From Microcaldota archaeon (GTDB lineage: Archaea; Micrarchaeota; Micrarchaeia; Micrarchaeales; Micrarchaeaceae), in the NCBI GenBank assembly GCA_027365215.1, contig DAHXNT010000009.1, positions 1 through 15,305 of the forward strand: DNA of 15,305 bases. Reading direction: 5' to 3'. This document shows, piece after piece, positions 1 through 6,537 of this stretch. The notes beneath the pieces were generated by a model that saw nothing but the letters and a program-made list of their open reading frames with translations, did no database searches and was not told the origin of the DNA. Positions within the stretch are counted from its first letter, which is position 1. Every line of letters starts with the position of its first letter. Both the position numbers and the translations under genes were made by a program.

Positions 1-241
1 ACTCCGTTTTCCTTGGCATGAACTCTCCGTCCTCGGTTATCTTGCCCAGATATTCAGAAAACATCTTCCTTTTGCCGTTCTCATCCAAAGGCGAATATTC
101 CTGCCTAACCACATAATACGAATGTTTTATCGCCCTTATCGTGATATGGTATGGCAGTTCAGCCCTGAGCTCGGCGAACCTGCTTCTGACCTTTTCGGGG
201 TATTTTTCCTTTGACACTATACTGCTTTTCTTTAGGCGCAT
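1..241 (-). CDS. Probable transposase, N-terminal fragment (runs off window)
   Basis: An open reading frame reads leftward from an ATG at 241 through the window edge with no stop, giving 80 residues. The start is basic (MRLKKSSIVSKEKYPEK). It continues with a segment containing HSYYVVRQEY and then EYLGKITEDGEF. A short strand with paired tyrosines, a lysine/arginine-rich turn and a 'YLGkItedG' phrase is what I know from the N-terminal region of DDE transposases of the IS4/IS1634 type, where it precedes the catalytic domain. The catalytic residues would lie outside the window, so activity and family cannot be judged. No terminal inverted repeat could be confirmed, because the other end is not visible. 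The gene is divergent from the next one, with AT-rich DNA between. An unrelated small DNA-binding protein remains possible. Confidence 0.45.
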   Translation of the reverse strand, partial: MRLKKSSIVSKEKYPEKVRSRFAELRAELPYHITIRAIKHSYYVVRQEYSPLDENGKRKMFSEYLGKITEDGEFMPRKTE

Positions 242-560
242 GCTCTTATCATCGTATAGTTAATTTATTCGTGATATATTAATAGTATTATTCAAATATT
301 TATTAATTTATATTTTATAGATTTAGAGAACAAATTGGCTTGATACCATTTAAGTGACCCACTGTAGTTTTATAAGAGTGTGGCGTTTTTATTTATACTG
401 GATACCTGCATAAGCACTATTATGACTGGAGTGTGGCAAATGGCGTGTGGTGCAGGTCCAAAACCTAATTCAATTCTCCACCCAACCAACATTTTTTCCG
501 TTTGAGCCGCAGCTACAACTCCGTTTACCTCTCCAGTCTAATAATCAAAGAGGGAGTGGA
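242..560. other. Long AT-rich intergenic region with promoter-like boxes
   Basis: There is no convincing gene here. Positions 250-330 are almost pure A/T and could hold the promoter of the leftward gene. Rightward TATA-like boxes are TTTTATAA (368-375) and TTTATACT (392-399). Either would give the gene at 561 a leader of well over 100 bases. Within that leader a small structure can be drawn: GTGG (447-450) pairs with CCAC (478-481) around an inner AGGT/ACCT hairpin (454-457 with 463-466, loop CCAAA). The pairing is short and may be chance. The coding frame of the next gene stays open back to a GTG at 447, but the added 38 residues look non-coding. Confidence 0.4.
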
Positions 561-890
561 ATGGGAAAACAGGGCAAGAACGACAAGAAGAGGTACCAGT
601 TGGTGATAACCAACCAGGGCAAGAGGTTCTACAAGATGTACCTTGCTGGTGCAAAGTACGACGTTGACCTCGATGAATTGGCGAACCGGGTCATAAGACT
701 CAGGAACGTCGCGGAAGTGTTCATCACGACCGCAAGCGCGGACGACGCGATTCTTCTCAAGACGAGGTTCAAGGACGGGATGGAACCGCAGAACGTCGTG
801 ACGTACATCAGCAACCGCATCGGAACGAAGTTCGGAAGAATTGCCGATATGTCCATGACTACCAGTTACAGGGCAACAACGACGAGGTAA
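561..890 (+). CDS. Small protein of unknown function, possibly RAM/ACT-like fold
   Basis: This encodes 109 residues with no signal peptide or membrane segment, and I do not recognise the family. The first ten residues are strongly basic. The middle reads as alternating strand/helix. Residues about 49-95, containing NVAEVFITTASADDAILLKTRF, loosely follow the pattern of the RAM effector domain of Lrp/AsnC proteins: a strand, a short turn with Asp, a hydrophobic strand, then a helix. There is no HTH in front. That resemblance is inference by eye only. The ATG at 561 is chosen because a GGAGTG element sits just upstream. An in-frame GTG at 447 would add a glutamine/proline-rich stretch unlike the rest. 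The stop is four bases before the next ATG, so the two genes are probably co-translated. Confidence 0.6.
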   Translation: MGKQGKNDKKRYQLVITNQGKRFYKMYLAGAKYDVDLDELANRVIRLRNVAEVFITTASADDAILLKTRFKDGMEPQNVVTYISNRIGTKFGRIADMSMTTSYRATTTR

Positions 891-894
891 TACC

Positions 895-1101
895 ATGTAC
901 GCTGAACAAAACATTGAAAGTAACAGGCAGGTAAACGATTCTAGTGAGTACAAGAGCTCCATACAGAGGCTCCTCGAGGATCCCAACATAAGGATCGTTA
1001 CTGACGTTCCGGGGCTTTCCTGGCATGTAGAGTACAAGGTTCCTCCTCCAGAGAAGAAGCATGGCCTGGTGAGGAAGCTGTTCGGTAGAGGCAGGAGGTA
1101 A
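895..1101 (+). CDS. Small basic-tailed protein of unknown function
   Basis: This encodes 68 residues, and I do not recognise the family. The N-terminal third is polar (asparagine, serine, glutamate). The middle contains LLEDPNIRIVTDVPGLSWHVEYKV, which looks like two strands. The last 15 residues are rich in lysine and arginine and end LFGRGRR, a tail suited to binding nucleic acid or ribosome; that role is inference. There is no membrane segment and no cysteine. The ATG lies four bases after the stop of the preceding gene, and GAGGTAAT (883-890) provides a ribosome binding site overlapping that stop, so the pair forms one operon. A 96-base gap follows before adkA. Confidence 0.55.
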   Translation: MYAEQNIESNRQVNDSSEYKSSIQRLLEDPNIRIVTDVPGLSWHVEYKVPPPEKKHGLVRKLFGRGRR

Positions 1102-1197
1102 CGGCACCATTCTGCCTTGCATGCCATATTACCATGCCTGTAAAGCCTGCCTACAAAACCAATAAGTAGATTCCCTCAAATCTAATCCTGTGCTTGC

Positions 1198-1776
1198 ATG
1201 AATGATGGTGTAGTAATTGTAACTGGAATGCCTGCCTCTGGCAAGACATCAGTTATCGACGGCGCTATTGGCAAGGGTCTAAAATACAAGGTAATCACGA
1301 TAGGCACGCTCATGGCAGATATGGCTCTCAAGAAGAAGCTTGTCAAGAACAGGGACAGGCTGAGATACCTGAGCCCAAACGCGATAGATTCCCTGAGGCA
1401 CAGCGCATTCACGACGGTTTCGAAGGCCCGCGGAGCGGTCGTGGTCAATACCCATGCTTCGGTAGAGCAGAATGGACGGTTCGTAACCGGGCTGCCAGAA
1501 GAGGAGATGCGCAGGCTGAAAGTGAAGGGCCTTATATATATAGATGCCAACCCGCGCTCCATAGCCAAGAGGAGGGCATCCGACAGGTCAAGATCACGCG
1601 AAAACGAGAGCGAAATGGAGATAGCCACGCAGAGGCAGATTGACATATCGACTCTCGCGCACTATGCGTCATATTTAAATATTTCCTTATACATAATTCA
1701 GAACAAGGAAGGGGCTCTCAAGGAAACGCAGACGCGCTTCAAGGAAGCCTTAAAAAACATATTCGGTGAATTCTGA
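1198..1776 (+). CDS. adkA: Archaeal-type adenylate kinase
   Basis: It catalyses ATP + AMP to 2 ADP in the cytoplasm. The 192 residues match the archaeal AdkA family, not bacterial Adk. The P-loop is GMPASGKT at residues 10-17. The phrase YKVITIGTLM (30-39) corresponds to the archaeal 'nfGtfM' segment. VVVNTHASVE (81-90) fits the conserved 'VvDTH' strand. RRxSDxSRSRE (125-135) is the arginine-rich lid region, followed by an HQ-less but otherwise typical C-terminal helix. Length is normal for the family. No Shine-Dalgarno sequence precedes the ATG, and an AATAAGTA box lies about 30 bases upstream, so the message may be leaderless. The stop overlaps the ATG of the DUF106 gene (TGATG). In many archaea adkA lies between secY and this same DUF106 gene. 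Confidence 0.92.
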   Translation: MNDGVVIVTGMPASGKTSVIDGAIGKGLKYKVITIGTLMADMALKKKLVKNRDRLRYLSPNAIDSLRHSAFTTVSKARGAVVVNTHASVEQNGRFVTGLPEEEMRRLKVKGLIYIDANPRSIAKRRASDRSRSRENESEMEIATQRQIDISTLAHYASYLNISLYIIQNKEGALKETQTRFKEALKNIFGEF

Positions 1777-2315
1777 TGTTGCTGCTTTTGGCCGTAACTT
1801 TGCCCACAGGCATTGCGGCGATAATAGTCGCTTTGGCGATTGGATACACGGCGCTCGCGCTGGTTCTGCAGCGCAAGCTCTCAAACCCCAAAAAGATGAG
1901 GCATCTCCAGAACAGGTCCAACGCGCTCTCGAAGGAGCTCAGGGAGATGATGAAGAACAAGGCATCCCAGGAGGAAATGGCAAAGAAGCAGAAGGAGCTA
2001 ATGCCATTGATGAGCGAGTCTATGAAGACCAACATGAAGCCCATGCTGGTCGTGCTTCCGCTCTTCTTCCTCGTATGGTATGTGCTTCTCCCGATGGCGT
2101 TCGCACAATACAGCGCTGCAAAGATAAACTTCATAGTGCCCCTCGGCTACAAGGGACTGTTCTTCATTGTCCTGTTCGTAGGCGGCATGATATCATCCAT
2201 ATCGATAATGATTTATGACAGGAAGAAGGCGAAGGAGGAGGCCGCCGCTGAGAATTTAGGGAACGCAGAATTCAAGGTTCAGCAAAGCCAGCCAGGCCAG
2301 CCGGGTACCCGCTGA
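1776..2315 (+). CDS. DUF106 / EMC3-TMCO1 family membrane insertase-like protein
   Basis: This 179-residue membrane protein belongs to the archaeal DUF106 family, which is related to YidC, Oxa1, EMC3 and TMCO1 and is thought to help insert membrane proteins. Three membrane segments are visible, at residues about 2-31, 90-111 and 127-147. Between the first two is a charged helical hairpin (33-80), rich in lysine, glutamate and methionine. This matches the cytosolic coiled coil of the family. The C-terminal tail (148-179) is cytosolic and ends in a glutamine/proline/glycine-rich stretch. The ATG overlaps the adkA stop, with GGTGA at 1766-1770 as ribosome binding site. Position directly after adkA is standard in archaea. 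In this family the substrate-facing groove lacks a single catalytic residue to check. Confidence 0.85.
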   Translation: MLLLLAVTLPTGIAAIIVALAIGYTALALVLQRKLSNPKKMRHLQNRSNALSKELREMMKNKASQEEMAKKQKELMPLMSESMKTNMKPMLVVLPLFFLVWYVLLPMAFAQYSAAKINFIVPLGYKGLFFIVLFVGGMISSISIMIYDRKKAKEEAAAENLGNAEFKVQQSQPGQPGTR

Positions 2316-2325
2316 CACAAATAGC

Positions 2326-2333
2326 TTTATATT
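2326..2333 (+). promoter_or_regulatory. TATA-like box upstream of rpl34e
   Basis: TTTATATT lies in the only sizeable gap inside this gene cluster (2316-2410). Archaeal transcription normally starts about 25 bases downstream, which would give a leader of roughly 50 bases before the L34e start. It suggests that the ribosomal protein genes have their own promoter separate from adkA. This is position- and sequence-based only. Confidence 0.4.
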
Positions 2334-2410
2334 ATTATTCGGATTAAATTAAGGATTGCTCTTAACTGTTTAGTCATACAGGTAAGTAAAAGAAAAATCA
2401 GGTGTCTCAT

Positions 2411-2734
2411 TTGCCAAAACCTATGCACAGATCTGGTAGCTTCAAGAAAGTCAAGAGGTACACTCAGGGCGGCAGGACTGTCACCCATTACAGGAGAGCG
2501 AAGAACTCCATGCCCCATTGCGCCATATGCTCCGTTGAGCTCAACGGCATATCTCTCAGCAGGGACGGAGGCAGCTCCAGGAGGACGAACAACAGGCTGT
2601 TCGGAGGCGTGCTCTGCGCCAACTGCACCGCCGACGTGGTAAAGCTCGGCAGCAGGGTAGAGCAGGGCGACATCAAGCTGGACGACATAGGAATGAAGCA
2701 GAAGAAGTACGTGCTCCAGCTCGTCGCACATTGA
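2411..2734 (+). CDS. rpl34e: Large-subunit ribosomal protein L34e (eL34)
   Basis: A component of the archaeal 50S subunit, 107 residues. The start MPKPMHRSGSFKK with TTG at 2411 matches the family's usual 'MPkPmyRSrS' opening. AGGTG at 2400-2404 sits six bases upstream and supports this start over the in-frame GTG at 2402. The zinc ribbon is complete: CAIC at residues 37-40 and CANC at 69-72. The N-terminus is basic, and the C-terminal half carries GVLCANCTADVVKLGSR, a strongly conserved eL34 region. The stop TGA overlaps a possible TTG start of cmk. The neighbours cmk and rpl14e are the usual archaeal companions. A TTG start for a ribosomal protein is uncommon but well supported here by spacing and family alignment. 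Confidence 0.93.
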   Translation: MPKPMHRSGSFKKVKRYTQGGRTVTHYRRAKNSMPHCAICSVELNGISLSRDGGSSRRTNNRLFGGVLCANCTADVVKLGSRVEQGDIKLDDIGMKQKKYVLQLVAH

Positions 2735-2739
2735 TCGCG

Positions 2740-3261
2740 ATGAAGATATGCATCAGCGGGCTGACCGCCAGCGGAAAGACAACCGTCGGCGCCAGGCTCG
2801 CGGAGTACCTTGGCATAAAGCACATTGGCGTGTCGTACAAGCGCGACGTCAAGAGCAGTGCGGAGCTCATGGGCGTTCTGAAGAATTCGAAACCCAAGTA
2901 TGCGAAGGACTTCGATGCCGAGGTAAAGGCCATGGCCAGAGGGGCGGACTGCGTGGTCACCACATGGCTGTCGCCATGGATGATAAAGGACTCGACCCTG
3001 AACGTCTGGCTGTACGCGGATGAGAAGGAACGTGCAGGAAGGGTAATGAAGCAGCAGGGAATAAGCCGCGCGGCAGCGGCTAAGTACGTAAGTGACAAGG
3101 ACAGGTTGACAATCGCGCACTTTAAGAGGATATACAAAATAGACGTCATGGACGATTCGAAGTTCGACATATCGATAAACACCGGAAAGCTCGGCACTGA
3201 AAAGGTCGCGGCTATAATAGCACTCGCGGCCATGCTGAAGGAGAAGAAGAAATTTGAGTAA
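2740..3261 (+). CDS. cmk: Cytidylate kinase, archaeal type
   Basis: It phosphorylates CMP/dCMP with ATP. The protein has 173 residues from the ATG at 2740. The P-loop GLTASGKT occupies residues 7-14, directly after the first strand MKICIS, as in the short archaeal Cmk family. Toward the C-terminus, DKDRLTIAHFKRIYKIDVMD followed by FDISINT is the family's 'DR.D..RYk.iYgiD' plus 'fDlvidT' signature. The middle region (about 30-60) is less typical and basic. An in-frame TTG at 2731 overlaps the L34e stop and would add MIA. The ATG is preferred because it puts the first strand at the terminus as in relatives, but the TTG could be used by translational coupling. Location between rpl34e and rpl14e is the usual one. 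Confidence 0.88.
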   Translation: MKICISGLTASGKTTVGARLAEYLGIKHIGVSYKRDVKSSAELMGVLKNSKPKYAKDFDAEVKAMARGADCVVTTWLSPWMIKDSTLNVWLYADEKERAGRVMKQQGISRAAAAKYVSDKDRLTIAHFKRIYKIDVMDDSKFDISINTGKLGTEKVAAIIALAAMLKEKKKFE

Positions 3262-3288
3262 CGAAACGCATGCTAAAAAGTGATTAAA

Positions 3289-3546
3289 ATGTTGCTGGAA
3301 CCAGGAAGGGTTTGCATAAAGAAGTTCGGCAGGGACGCCGGAAGCAGAGCTGTCATACTCAAGGTAGTAAATGACAACACCGTGCAGGTATCGACAGGAA
3401 CGAGGCCGAAGCCGAGGAACTGCAATGTGAGGCACCTCGAGTTCCTGAACGAGAAGGTCGATCCCTCTAATAAGGCGCAGGTGGACAAGGTCATAGGCGT
3501 GAAGGAACAGAAGCCGAGGCAGCAGCCTAGCCAGAAGGGCAAGTAG
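3289..3546 (+). CDS. rpl14e: Large-subunit ribosomal protein L14e (eL14)
   Basis: An archaeal/eukaryotic 50S protein, 85 residues from the ATG at 3289. It begins with the SH3/KOW-like barrel: EPGRVCIKKFGRDAGSRAV, where the 'GRVC.k..GRdAG' pattern is diagnostic. It continues through TRPKPRNCNVRHLEFL, which matches the conserved 'rRrcNirHLe' segment. The C-terminal tail is lysine/glutamine-rich and probably extends along rRNA. An in-frame GTG at 3280 would add three residues. The ATG is preferred for the match to the family start, with GTGAT a few bases upstream. In many archaea cbf5 follows this gene; here an alaX gene starts one base after the stop. Confidence 0.92.
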   Translation: MLLEPGRVCIKKFGRDAGSRAVILKVVNDNTVQVSTGTRPKPRNCNVRHLEFLNEKVDPSNKAQVDKVIGVKEQKPRQQPSQKGK

Positions 3547-3547
3547 C

Positions 3548-4267
3548 ATGACCGAAAAGGCCTACCTGACGGATTCCTATACGAAACAGTTTTCCGCTAC
3601 AATTATCAGCGTGTCAGGTAATGAGGTCGTGCTGGACCGCACCTACTTCTATCCTACAGGCGGCGGCCAGCCATGCGATACAGGCACGATCGCCTTGGGC
3701 AGCAGGGCTTTCAATGTCACTGATGTAAAGAAGGGTGGAGACAGCGTTATCCACGTTATCGATTCCGCAGAAGGCCTTTCCGAAGGTGCGAACGTGGAAT
3801 GCTCGATAGACTGGGATAAGCGCTACATGCACATGAGGCTGCACACCGCACTTCACATAATAGACGGGATTGTCGAGAAAAGATATTCCGGAAAGATCAC
3901 AGGCGGGCAGATATATGACGACAGGGCCCGCATGGATTTCGATGTGCCAGGGTTGGACAAGAACAAGTCCCAGAGCATAATAGACGACGCGCAGAGGATC
4001 GTCGATGAGAACCACACGGTTACCGCGAAGTTCCTCACCAAGGAAGAGGCGGCTGCCGTGCAGAACATAGCGAGAACGGCTCCCGGAGAGGAGCTGATGA
4101 GCAAGCTTGACAAGATACGCGTCATAGATATAGAGGGATTCGACTTCCAGCTTGACGGCGGTACGCACGTCTCACACACCAACGAAGTCGGAAGGATAAG
4201 CATAACCAAGTACGAGAACAAGGGCTCGCACAACAAGCGCATAGAGATAAAGCTGGGCGACCTGTGA
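3548..4267 (+). CDS. alaX: Alanyl-tRNA editing protein, AlaX-M type
   Basis: It is a free-standing homologue of the alanyl-tRNA synthetase editing domain, which hydrolyses mischarged Ser-tRNA(Ala) (and Gly-tRNA(Ala) in some members). It has 239 residues. The N-terminal barrel carries FYPTGGGQPCDTG (residues 34-46), a hallmark of the AlaRS/AlaX family. The zinc/active site HxxxH is H99-T-A-L-H103. The second half of the site reads DGGTHV (203-208): H207 is present, but position 203, usually Cys in a CxxxH motif, is Asp. I believe Asp occurs in some AlaX lineages, so this need not mean inactivity. The C-terminal IEIKLGDL strand is typical. It starts one base after rpl14e and its stop overlaps the ATG of the CYTH gene (TGATG), so the three are probably co-transcribed. 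Confidence 0.88.
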   Translation: MTEKAYLTDSYTKQFSATIISVSGNEVVLDRTYFYPTGGGQPCDTGTIALGSRAFNVTDVKKGGDSVIHVIDSAEGLSEGANVECSIDWDKRYMHMRLHTALHIIDGIVEKRYSGKITGGQIYDDRARMDFDVPGLDKNKSQSIIDDAQRIVDENHTVTAKFLTKEEAAAVQNIARTAPGEELMSKLDKIRVIDIEGFDFQLDGGTHVSHTNEVGRISITKYENKGSHNKRIEIKLGDL

Positions 4268-4788
4268 TGACGAACGTTCTAGAGCTCGAAAGAACCTACC
4301 TGGCAAAGTTCAAGCCAGAAGGGCTCGACAAGTGCAGGAAAATAGAGATACTTGACATATATATTCCAAAGTCGTCTAGGCACCCTACCCTAAGGGTAAG
4401 GAAGAACGGCACAAGGTATGAAATTACCAAGAAGGAGCCCACGCACGAAGGCGATTCCTCGCAGCAGCTAGAAAATACGATACCCTTATCAGAAGAGGAG
4501 TTCGCGGAACTGGCCCTGCTAGAAGGCAAAAGGATAAGGAAAACGAGATACCTGTACGAATATGGCGAGCGTACCGCAGAAATAGATGTTTTCCATGACG
4601 GTCTCGAAGGGCTGGTACTTGTAGATGTCGAATTCCCAGATGCGAAGAGCAAGGATTCATTCGCCATGCCCGCCTTCTGCCTGTGCGATGTCAAGCAGCA
4701 GGAGTTCATAGCAGGTGGCATGCTGAGCGGGAAGAAGTATTCTGATATAGAAGGCGACCTAAAAAAGTTCGGATACAAAAGAATATGA
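4267..4788 (+). CDS. CYTH-domain (triphosphate tunnel metalloenzyme) protein
   Basis: This encodes 173 residues of the CYTH superfamily (class IV adenylate cyclase, thiamine triphosphatase and inorganic triphosphatase relatives), which bind triphosphates with a divalent metal inside a beta tunnel. Visible signatures are the N-terminal LELERTYL (ExE at residues 6 and 8), TLRVRKNGTRYEITKKEP (tunnel Arg/Lys), RIRKTRYLYEYGERTAEIDVF, and LVDVEFPDAKS (the late acidic metal-binding strand). The usual ExExK motif ends here in Thr (position 10) instead of Lys, so substrate handling may differ. The true substrate cannot be told from sequence; triphosphatase is the commonest activity in prokaryotes. The start is ATG 4267, overlapping the alaX stop; a GTG at 4264 is an alternative. 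Confidence 0.82.
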   Translation: MTNVLELERTYLAKFKPEGLDKCRKIEILDIYIPKSSRHPTLRVRKNGTRYEITKKEPTHEGDSSQQLENTIPLSEEEFAELALLEGKRIRKTRYLYEYGERTAEIDVFHDGLEGLVLVDVEFPDAKSKDSFAMPAFCLCDVKQQEFIAGGMLSGKKYSDIEGDLKKFGYKRI

Positions 4789-4862
4789 ACTGTTTCCAAT
4801 GTCCTAGTCAAATGACGTTCGTTTCCGCTTTTGCCTTCCCTATTGACAGTGCCGTTGGCGCC

Positions 4863-5243
4863 TCAATCACGCTTGCCGTGCTTGTACATGAAAACTGCTT
4901 TCTGCAGAGCCCTTAGCGAAAGGGTGGCGCACTTGATTCTGACCGGCCCAGGATCCACCTTTATCATCTTTATTACGTCGGCAGGACCCATTTTCTCTAT
5001 CTCGTCAACGCTCTTGCCCTCCGCAACCTCGGTGAGCATGCTTGCCGATGCCATGCTTATCGCGCATCCGTCGCCCTCGAACGACATCTTCTCTATCTTA
5101 TCGTCCTTCACCTTTATGTAGACGGTAAGCTTGTCGCCGCATACCGGGTTGAAATCGCTGTAGCTGTCGTCAGCGTCATCCATCTTGTACTTGTTCTCGG
5201 GATGCTCGTAATACGCTATTATCTCTTCTGCATACATATCCAA
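4863..5243 (-). CDS. sufU: Fe-S cluster scaffold / sulfur acceptor SufU (IscU-like)
   Basis: This 126-residue IscU/SufU-fold protein accepts sulfur from SufS or serves as a scaffold for Fe-S assembly. The three conserved cysteines are present: C35 in NPVCGD with the metal-ligand D37, C60 in GDGCAIS, and C105 in VRIKCATLSLRAL. Length suits a compact SufU/IscU. The reading start is a TTG at 5243. The AAGGTGAT site that overlaps the sufS stop is nine bases from this TTG but 15 from the ATG at 5237, favouring TTG; ATG would give 124 residues. It is the last gene of the suf operon and converges on the CYTH gene across a 74-base gap. SufU and IscU cannot be firmly separated by eye; association with sufS favours SufU. 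Confidence 0.9.
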   Translation of the reverse strand: MDMYAEEIIAYYEHPENKYKMDDADDSYSDFNPVCGDKLTVYIKVKDDKIEKMSFEGDGCAISMASASMLTEVAEGKSVDEIEKMGPADVIKMIKVDPGPVRIKCATLSLRALQKAVFMYKHGKRD

Positions 5244-5261
5244 TGGAATAGAATCACCTTC

Positions 5262-6533
5262 TCATTGCAGCTTGAATACCCTCTTCACTTCGCCCACGGC
5301 ATCGACTGCCGCGTCTGCATCATTCTTGTCGTTGTATATATAGAAACTTATCCTGGAGACCGCACCGACGCCAAGCACGTCCTCGACCAGCGGCATAGCG
5401 CAATGGTGCCCTGCCCTTATGGCGATCCCCCTGTCGTCGAATATCTGTGCAACGTCATGAGGGTGCGCGCCTTCCATTGAGAAGGATATCACTCCGCCCC
5501 TGCTTTCCATATGGTCGATGTCCGGACCGTACATCTTCAGGCCGCGGATGCCGCCAAGTTTCTCCATGGCATACCTGGTTACCTCTACCTCGTGCCTTCT
5601 GATATTTTTCATGCCTATGCCGTTCAGGTAGTCTATTGCGGCGCTCAGGCCTATGCCCCCCTCTATGTTGGAAGTTCCTGCCTCGAACTTCCACGGCAGG
5701 TCGTTCCATGTGTGGGTCTGGAACCCGACGCTCCTTATCATGTCGCCGCCGCCGAATATCGGCTCCATGGCCGCGAGCAAATCCCTTTTGCCGTATAGCG
5801 CCCCTATGCCTGTCGGCCCGAGCATCTTGTGGCCTGAAAGCGCGAAGAAATCGCATCCTATGTCCCTGACGTCTACGGGCATGTGCGGGCATGACTGTGC
5901 GCCGTCAATCAGCACAACCGCACCGCGGTCATGCGCCTTCCTTGTTATCGCCTTTACGTCGTTTATAGTCCCAAGCACGTTAGAGGCGTGAGTCACCGCA
6001 AGTATCTTCGGGTTCTTTTCTAGCTGCTTCTCTAGGCTCTCCTGATCCAGCGCGCTCCTGTCGCCGTTGAGCGCGACATAGTCGAGCACGGCTCCCTTCC
6101 TCTGCGCGAGCATCTGCCACGGCACTATGTTGCTGTGGTGCTCCATCTGGGTTATCAGTATGTGGTCTCCCTTATTGACATTAGCCTCTCCCCAGCTCAG
6201 CGCCGCAAGGTTTATTGCTTCTGTCGTGTTCCTCACGTAAACTATTTCCTGATAGGATTTTGCCCCTATGAATTCTGCCAGCTTATCCTTGGATTTCGTG
6301 TATTCCTCGGTGGCCTGCTCGGATATCTTGTATATACCCCTGTGTATGTTGGCGTTGAACGTCCTGTAGTAGTTTGATATCGCGTCTATTACCTGCACGG
6401 GCTTCTGCGACGTAGCTGCGCTGTCAAGGTAGACCAGCCTCTTCCCGTTCATCTGCGTGCTGAGTATCGGGAAATCCTTCTTCACAAGGCTGACGTCTAT
6501 ATCGTGCTGCTCTGAATTCTCTGCTGCTGACAT
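5262..6533 (-). CDS. sufS: Cysteine desulfurase SufS
   Basis: This is a PLP enzyme that converts cysteine to alanine and passes the sulfur as persulfide to a carrier, here presumably SufU. It has 423 residues and belongs to group II (SufS/CsdA-like). The PLP lysine is K236 in SGHKMLGPTG. H132 in EHHSN stacks on the cofactor and D210 in VLIDGAQ pairs with its nitrogen. The catalytic cysteine C378 lies in RAGHHCAMP, the short-loop form typical of SufS and not of IscS. The N-terminal YLDSAATSQKP is the conserved start of the fold. The ATG at 6533 has AGGTGA directly upstream, overlapping the sufC stop. No truncation is seen. Confidence 0.95.
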   Translation of the reverse strand: MSAAENSEQHDIDVSLVKKDFPILSTQMNGKRLVYLDSAATSQKPVQVIDAISNYYRTFNANIHRGIYKISEQATEEYTKSKDKLAEFIGAKSYQEIVYVRNTTEAINLAALSWGEANVNKGDHILITQMEHHSNIVPWQMLAQRKGAVLDYVALNGDRSALDQESLEKQLEKNPKILAVTHASNVLGTINDVKAITRKAHDRGAVVLIDGAQSCPHMPVDVRDIGCDFFALSGHKMLGPTGIGALYGKRDLLAAMEPIFGGGDMIRSVGFQTHTWNDLPWKFEAGTSNIEGGIGLSAAIDYLNGIGMKNIRRHEVEVTRYAMEKLGGIRGLKMYGPDIDHMESRGGVISFSMEGAHPHDVAQIFDDRGIAIRAGHHCAMPLVEDVLGVGAVSRISFYIYNDKNDADAAVDAVGEVKRVFKLQ

Positions 6534-6537
6534 GTGC

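Noticed and set aside
440..486. tRNA-like look (GGTCCAAAACC and TTCAATTC next to CCACCC)
   Set aside because: No acceptor stem or T-arm pairing can be drawn; the apparent T-loop stem does not pair.
422..505. 27-residue reading frame starting at ATG 422
   Set aside because: Short, no clear ribosome binding site, no recognisable pattern; likely chance.
447..560. N-terminal extension of the gene at 561 back to GTG 447
   Set aside because: The extra residues are Gln/Pro/Phe-rich, unlike the rest, and the ATG at 561 has its own ribosome binding site.
525..1127. 200-residue reading frame on the minus strand
   Set aside because: Antisense to the two coupled small genes, which have ribosome binding sites and tight spacing; no motif in the antisense product.
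1119..1138. Repeated CATGCC and GCATG/CATGC pairing before adkA
   Set aside because: Five- to six-base matches are too short to stand out from chance.
2488..3549. 353-residue reading frame on the minus strand
   Set aside because: It lies opposite rpl34e, cmk and rpl14e, which are certain by family motifs; its composition is that of an antisense shadow.
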